NCBI GenBank assembly: GCA_024680365.1
Contig: JAILCN010000094.1
Coordinates: 1-54,944, forward strand
Source of the DNA: Solobacterium sp.
GTDB taxonomy: Bacteria; Bacillota_I; Bacilli_A; Erysipelotrichales; Erysipelotrichaceae
DNA: 54,944 bases
Direction of reading: 5' to 3'
The notes under the pieces were generated by a model that had not been told where the DNA came from, ran no database searches, and saw nothing but the letters and a program-made list of their open reading frames with translations. This document shows, piece by piece, positions 53,071 through 54,944 of this stretch (the first letter of the stretch is position 1; every line of letters starts with the position of its first letter). The position numbers and the translations under genes were made by a program.

Positions 53071-54944
53071 TCAAGATAGATCGGATTGATATCGATCTTC
53101 AGTCCTTTCAAATTCAGCTCTGTCGTCTGCAGGAAATCACTGACAGCCCGTCTCATCTCATCCAGGTTCTTTCCCTTCAGCAGGATCCGGCAGCGGGTCA
53201 GATCATTGATCTTTACAAGTGAACTGACGCCGATGATCTTCAGATCTCCGCGGATCTCCTGCTTCATGCGGACAGCGGTCTTTTCTGTCGCCGCAGCATC
53301 CCTGCCGGTCAGCGTCAGTGCGATCATATATGTATAAGGCGGATATTGTCCAGCCCTTCTGAACTGCATTTCATTCTGAAAAAAAGACAGATAGTCATGT
53401 TTCGCGGCGCTCTGCACTGCGTAATGACCGGGATCAAAGACCTGGAAAACGACTTCCCCGTTCTTTTCTCCCCTGCCGCTGCGGCCGCCGGCCTGCATCA
53501 GCAGATCAAAGGTCGTTTCACAGCTGCGGAAATCCGTACGCCGCAGTCCCTCATCTCCGCTGATGACGCCGACCAGCGTCACGTCCGGATAATCCAGGCC
53601 TTTGGCGATCATCTGGGTCCCCAGCAGGATATCTGCCTCGTGTCTGCCGAACGCCTCCAGGATTGCGGCGTGGCTGTTCTTTCTGCCGGTCGTATCAGCG
53701 TCCATACGCAGGATCCTGACGTCGCCGAAGACGCTGAGCACTTCTTCTTCCAGCTTCTGCGTTCCGTAGCCGAACGTCGTAAAGCCCGCCGTACTGCCGC
53801 AGGACGGACAGACAGCAGGAAGCAGTCTCTCCGTACCGCAGGTATGGCATTTCAGCCTTCTGATATCACGATGCCAGCTCATGGAAAGATCGCAGTGCGG
53901 ACACATCAGCGGCTCCTCGCAGGAACGGCAGTACAGTCTGCTGCTGTAGCCTCTGCGGTTGAGCAGAAGGATACACTGTTCATGCTTCGCCAGACGCTGT
54001 GCCATTTTCTCCTTCAGAACATCGGAAAGAATACCGGATCCCCCGCGGCGCATGGCATCGCGCATGGAAACAACAGTCACCGGCGCAAACGTCCCGTTTA
54101 CCCGTTCTTTCAGTTCAACAAGATGATACACATTTTTCAGGCCCCGTGCATAGCTTTCCAGCGCCGGCGTCGCAGAGCCGAGAATCACTTTGCAGGAATG
54201 ATATTTTCCCCGCTGGATCGCGATATCTCGGCAGTGGTAGGACGGCTGGCTGTCCTGTTTATAGGAGGAATCATGTTCTTCATCCATCACGATCAGACCA
54301 AGCGAGGCAAACGGCAGAAAGACAGCGCTTCTGGTTCCGACAACAACGGAAGCTCTGCCGGTTCTGACAAGCCGGTACTGTTCATATTTTTCCTGGTCAT
54401 TGAGACCGCTGTGATAAATAGCCAGATGCTCGCCGAAGCGGACAGACACCCGGCGGATCATCTGCGGCGTCAGGGCAATTTCAGGAACCAGGATCAGAAC
54501 CTGTTTTCCTTCCGCCAGCGCGCGGGCAGCCAGCTGCAGATAGATCTCTGTTTTTCCGGAGCCGGTCACGCCTCTGAGCAGCCAGACCGGATCATCCGAC
54601 GACAGGATCTCATCCATGACTTTCTGCTGGGCTGCATTCAGCAGCAGAGGGTCTTCCGCCGCAGCTGCCGATACGATCTCTTCCGCCCGCTCCAGTTCAA
54701 AGACTTCCAGCGCGCCATTCTGTACAAGCTTTGCGGCCTGATTGGGAAATGCCCTGCGCAGATCGCTGTAGCGGACTGTTTCATGATCTCTGACATATGT
54801 CCAGGCTGCCAGCTGTTTCGGCGTCAGCCGCACTTCCAGGCTGCTGAGTCTGACCCACTTTTCCATCACGATGCTTTTCCGGCCGGAAACCGGTTTGACT
54901 TTCGCCGGCAGCATCGTCTGGAAACAGGCGATCGCCGTGGAAAG
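53067..54944 (-). CDS. priA: Primosomal protein N' (PriA), 5' end outside the window
   Basis: Replication-restart helicase. The visible 625 or so residues hold Walker A GVTGSGKTEIY, the DEEH box (VMDEEHDSSYK), the zinc-binding cysteine region (CRSCEEPLMCPHC, CHTCG, CPSCG), helicase motifs V and VI (LLGTQMIAKGLDYPDVTLV, QAGGRSGRG) and the C-terminal domain. The frame stays open to the last base of the window, and the upstream codons read like PriA (FQTMLPAKVKP). I therefore treat the ATG at 54914 as internal and the gene as cut by the window end. Full-length PriA is about 730-800 residues. Confidence 0.95.
   Translation of the reverse strand, partial: LSTAIACFQTMLPAKVKPVSGRKSIVMEKWVRLSSLEVRLTPKQLAAWTYVRDHETVRYSDLRRAFPNQAAKLVQNGALEVFELERAEEIVSAAAAEDPLLLNAAQQKVMDEILSSDDPVWLLRGVTGSGKTEIYLQLAARALAEGKQVLILVPEIALTPQMIRRVSVRFGEHLAIYHSGLNDQEKYEQYRLVRTGRASVVVGTRSAVFLPFASLGLIVMDEEHDSSYKQDSQPSYHCRDIAIQRGKYHSCKVILGSATPALESYARGLKNVYHLVELKERVNGTFAPVTVVSMRDAMRRGGSGILSDVLKEKMAQRLAKHEQCILLLNRRGYSSRLYCRSCEEPLMCPHCDLSMSWHRDIRRLKCHTCGTERLLPAVCPSCGSTAGFTTFGYGTQKLEEEVLSVFGDVRILRMDADTTGRKNSHAAILEAFGRHEADILLGTQMIAKGLDYPDVTLVGVISGDEGLRRTDFRSCETTFDLLMQAGGRSGRGEKNGEVVFQVFDPGHYAVQSAAKHDYLSFFQNEMQFRRAGQYPPYTYMIALTLTGRDAAATEKTAVRMKQEIRGDLKIIGVSSLVKINDLTRCRILLKGKNLDEMRRAVSDFLQTTELNLKGLKIDINPIYLE

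Noticed and set aside
51547-53079. Long open frame (510 codons) opposite rsmB and rlmN
   Set aside because: It crosses two well-identified genes on the other strand, has no ribosome site and no recognisable domain.
1-54944. CRISPR array, prophage, toxin-antitoxin, restriction or other defence genes
   Set aside because: No spaced direct repeats and no gene with such features were seen. The only mobile DNA is the single insertion sequence.
1-54944. tRNA or rRNA genes
   Set aside because: No stretch with a tRNA 3' end and T-arm pattern or conserved rRNA sequence was recognised. A tRNAscan run would settle this.

Overview
The window is ordinary chromosomal core sequence from a low-to-mid GC Gram-positive bacterium (Bacillota). 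The Bacillus-like gene neighbourhoods support this: glyS–dnaG–rpoD–trmK, phoH–ybeY–dgkA–cdd–era–recO, ispH/cshB/nfo, ccpA beside DUF948 (YtxG-like) and murC, and priA–rsmB–rlmN–prpC–prkC–rsgA–rpe–thiN. So do the tyrosine T-box leader, the one-chain glycyl-tRNA synthetase and the PASTA kinase/PP2C pair. No sporulation genes are seen. A desulfoferrodoxin and the MEP isoprenoid genes fit an anaerobe. A member of the Erysipelotrichia or a relative is my best guess, but this is inference from gene content only.

Layout. 1-4.5 kb: ispG, nfo, cshB and ispH (isoprenoid precursors, base-excision repair, RNA helicase). 4.5-9 kb: an RsuA-type pseudouridine synthase, a MurJ/YtgP-type flippase, a lipoprotein and tyrS behind a T-box. 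9-15 kb: ccpA, a four-repeat helical protein, a DUF948 protein, murC, a proline-rich unknown, a lipoprotein and trmB. 15-22.5 kb: pnp, desulfoferrodoxin and an ABC exporter whose permease carries a very long coiled coil. 22.5-28.3 kb: rpsO, a small membrane protein, hemW, lepA, fmt, rpsT, trmK. 28.3-37.4 kb: rpoD with a long Lys/Ala-rich extension, dnaG, glyS, recO, era, cdd, dgkA, ybeY, phoH, rpsU. 37.5-44.4 kb: deoC, murE, mtaB, rsmE, ftsZ, ftsA and divergent rpmB. 44.48-46.20 kb: one intact ISL3-family insertion sequence. 46.2 kb to the end: thiN, rpe, rsgA, prkC, prpC, rlmN, rsmB and a priA that runs off the window.

The genes are densely packed on the minus strand. Four-base ATGA overlaps are common, and several promoters are built into or against the end of the gene before them. 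Most functions concern translation (tRNA and rRNA modification, ribosomal proteins, tRNA synthetases), wall precursor synthesis and division (murC, murE, murJ, ftsA, ftsZ, prkC/prpC, dgkA) and replication, transcription or RNA decay (dnaG, rpoD, priA, pnp).

I did not find a clear new defence or mobile system. The points most worth following are an unusual primary sigma factor, three low-complexity or repeat proteins with no assigned job (one next to murC, one beside ccpA, one inside an ABC permease), a probably leaderless rlmN, a candidate S15 leader, and an insertion sequence with nested end repeats whose right end holds the stop codon of thiN.
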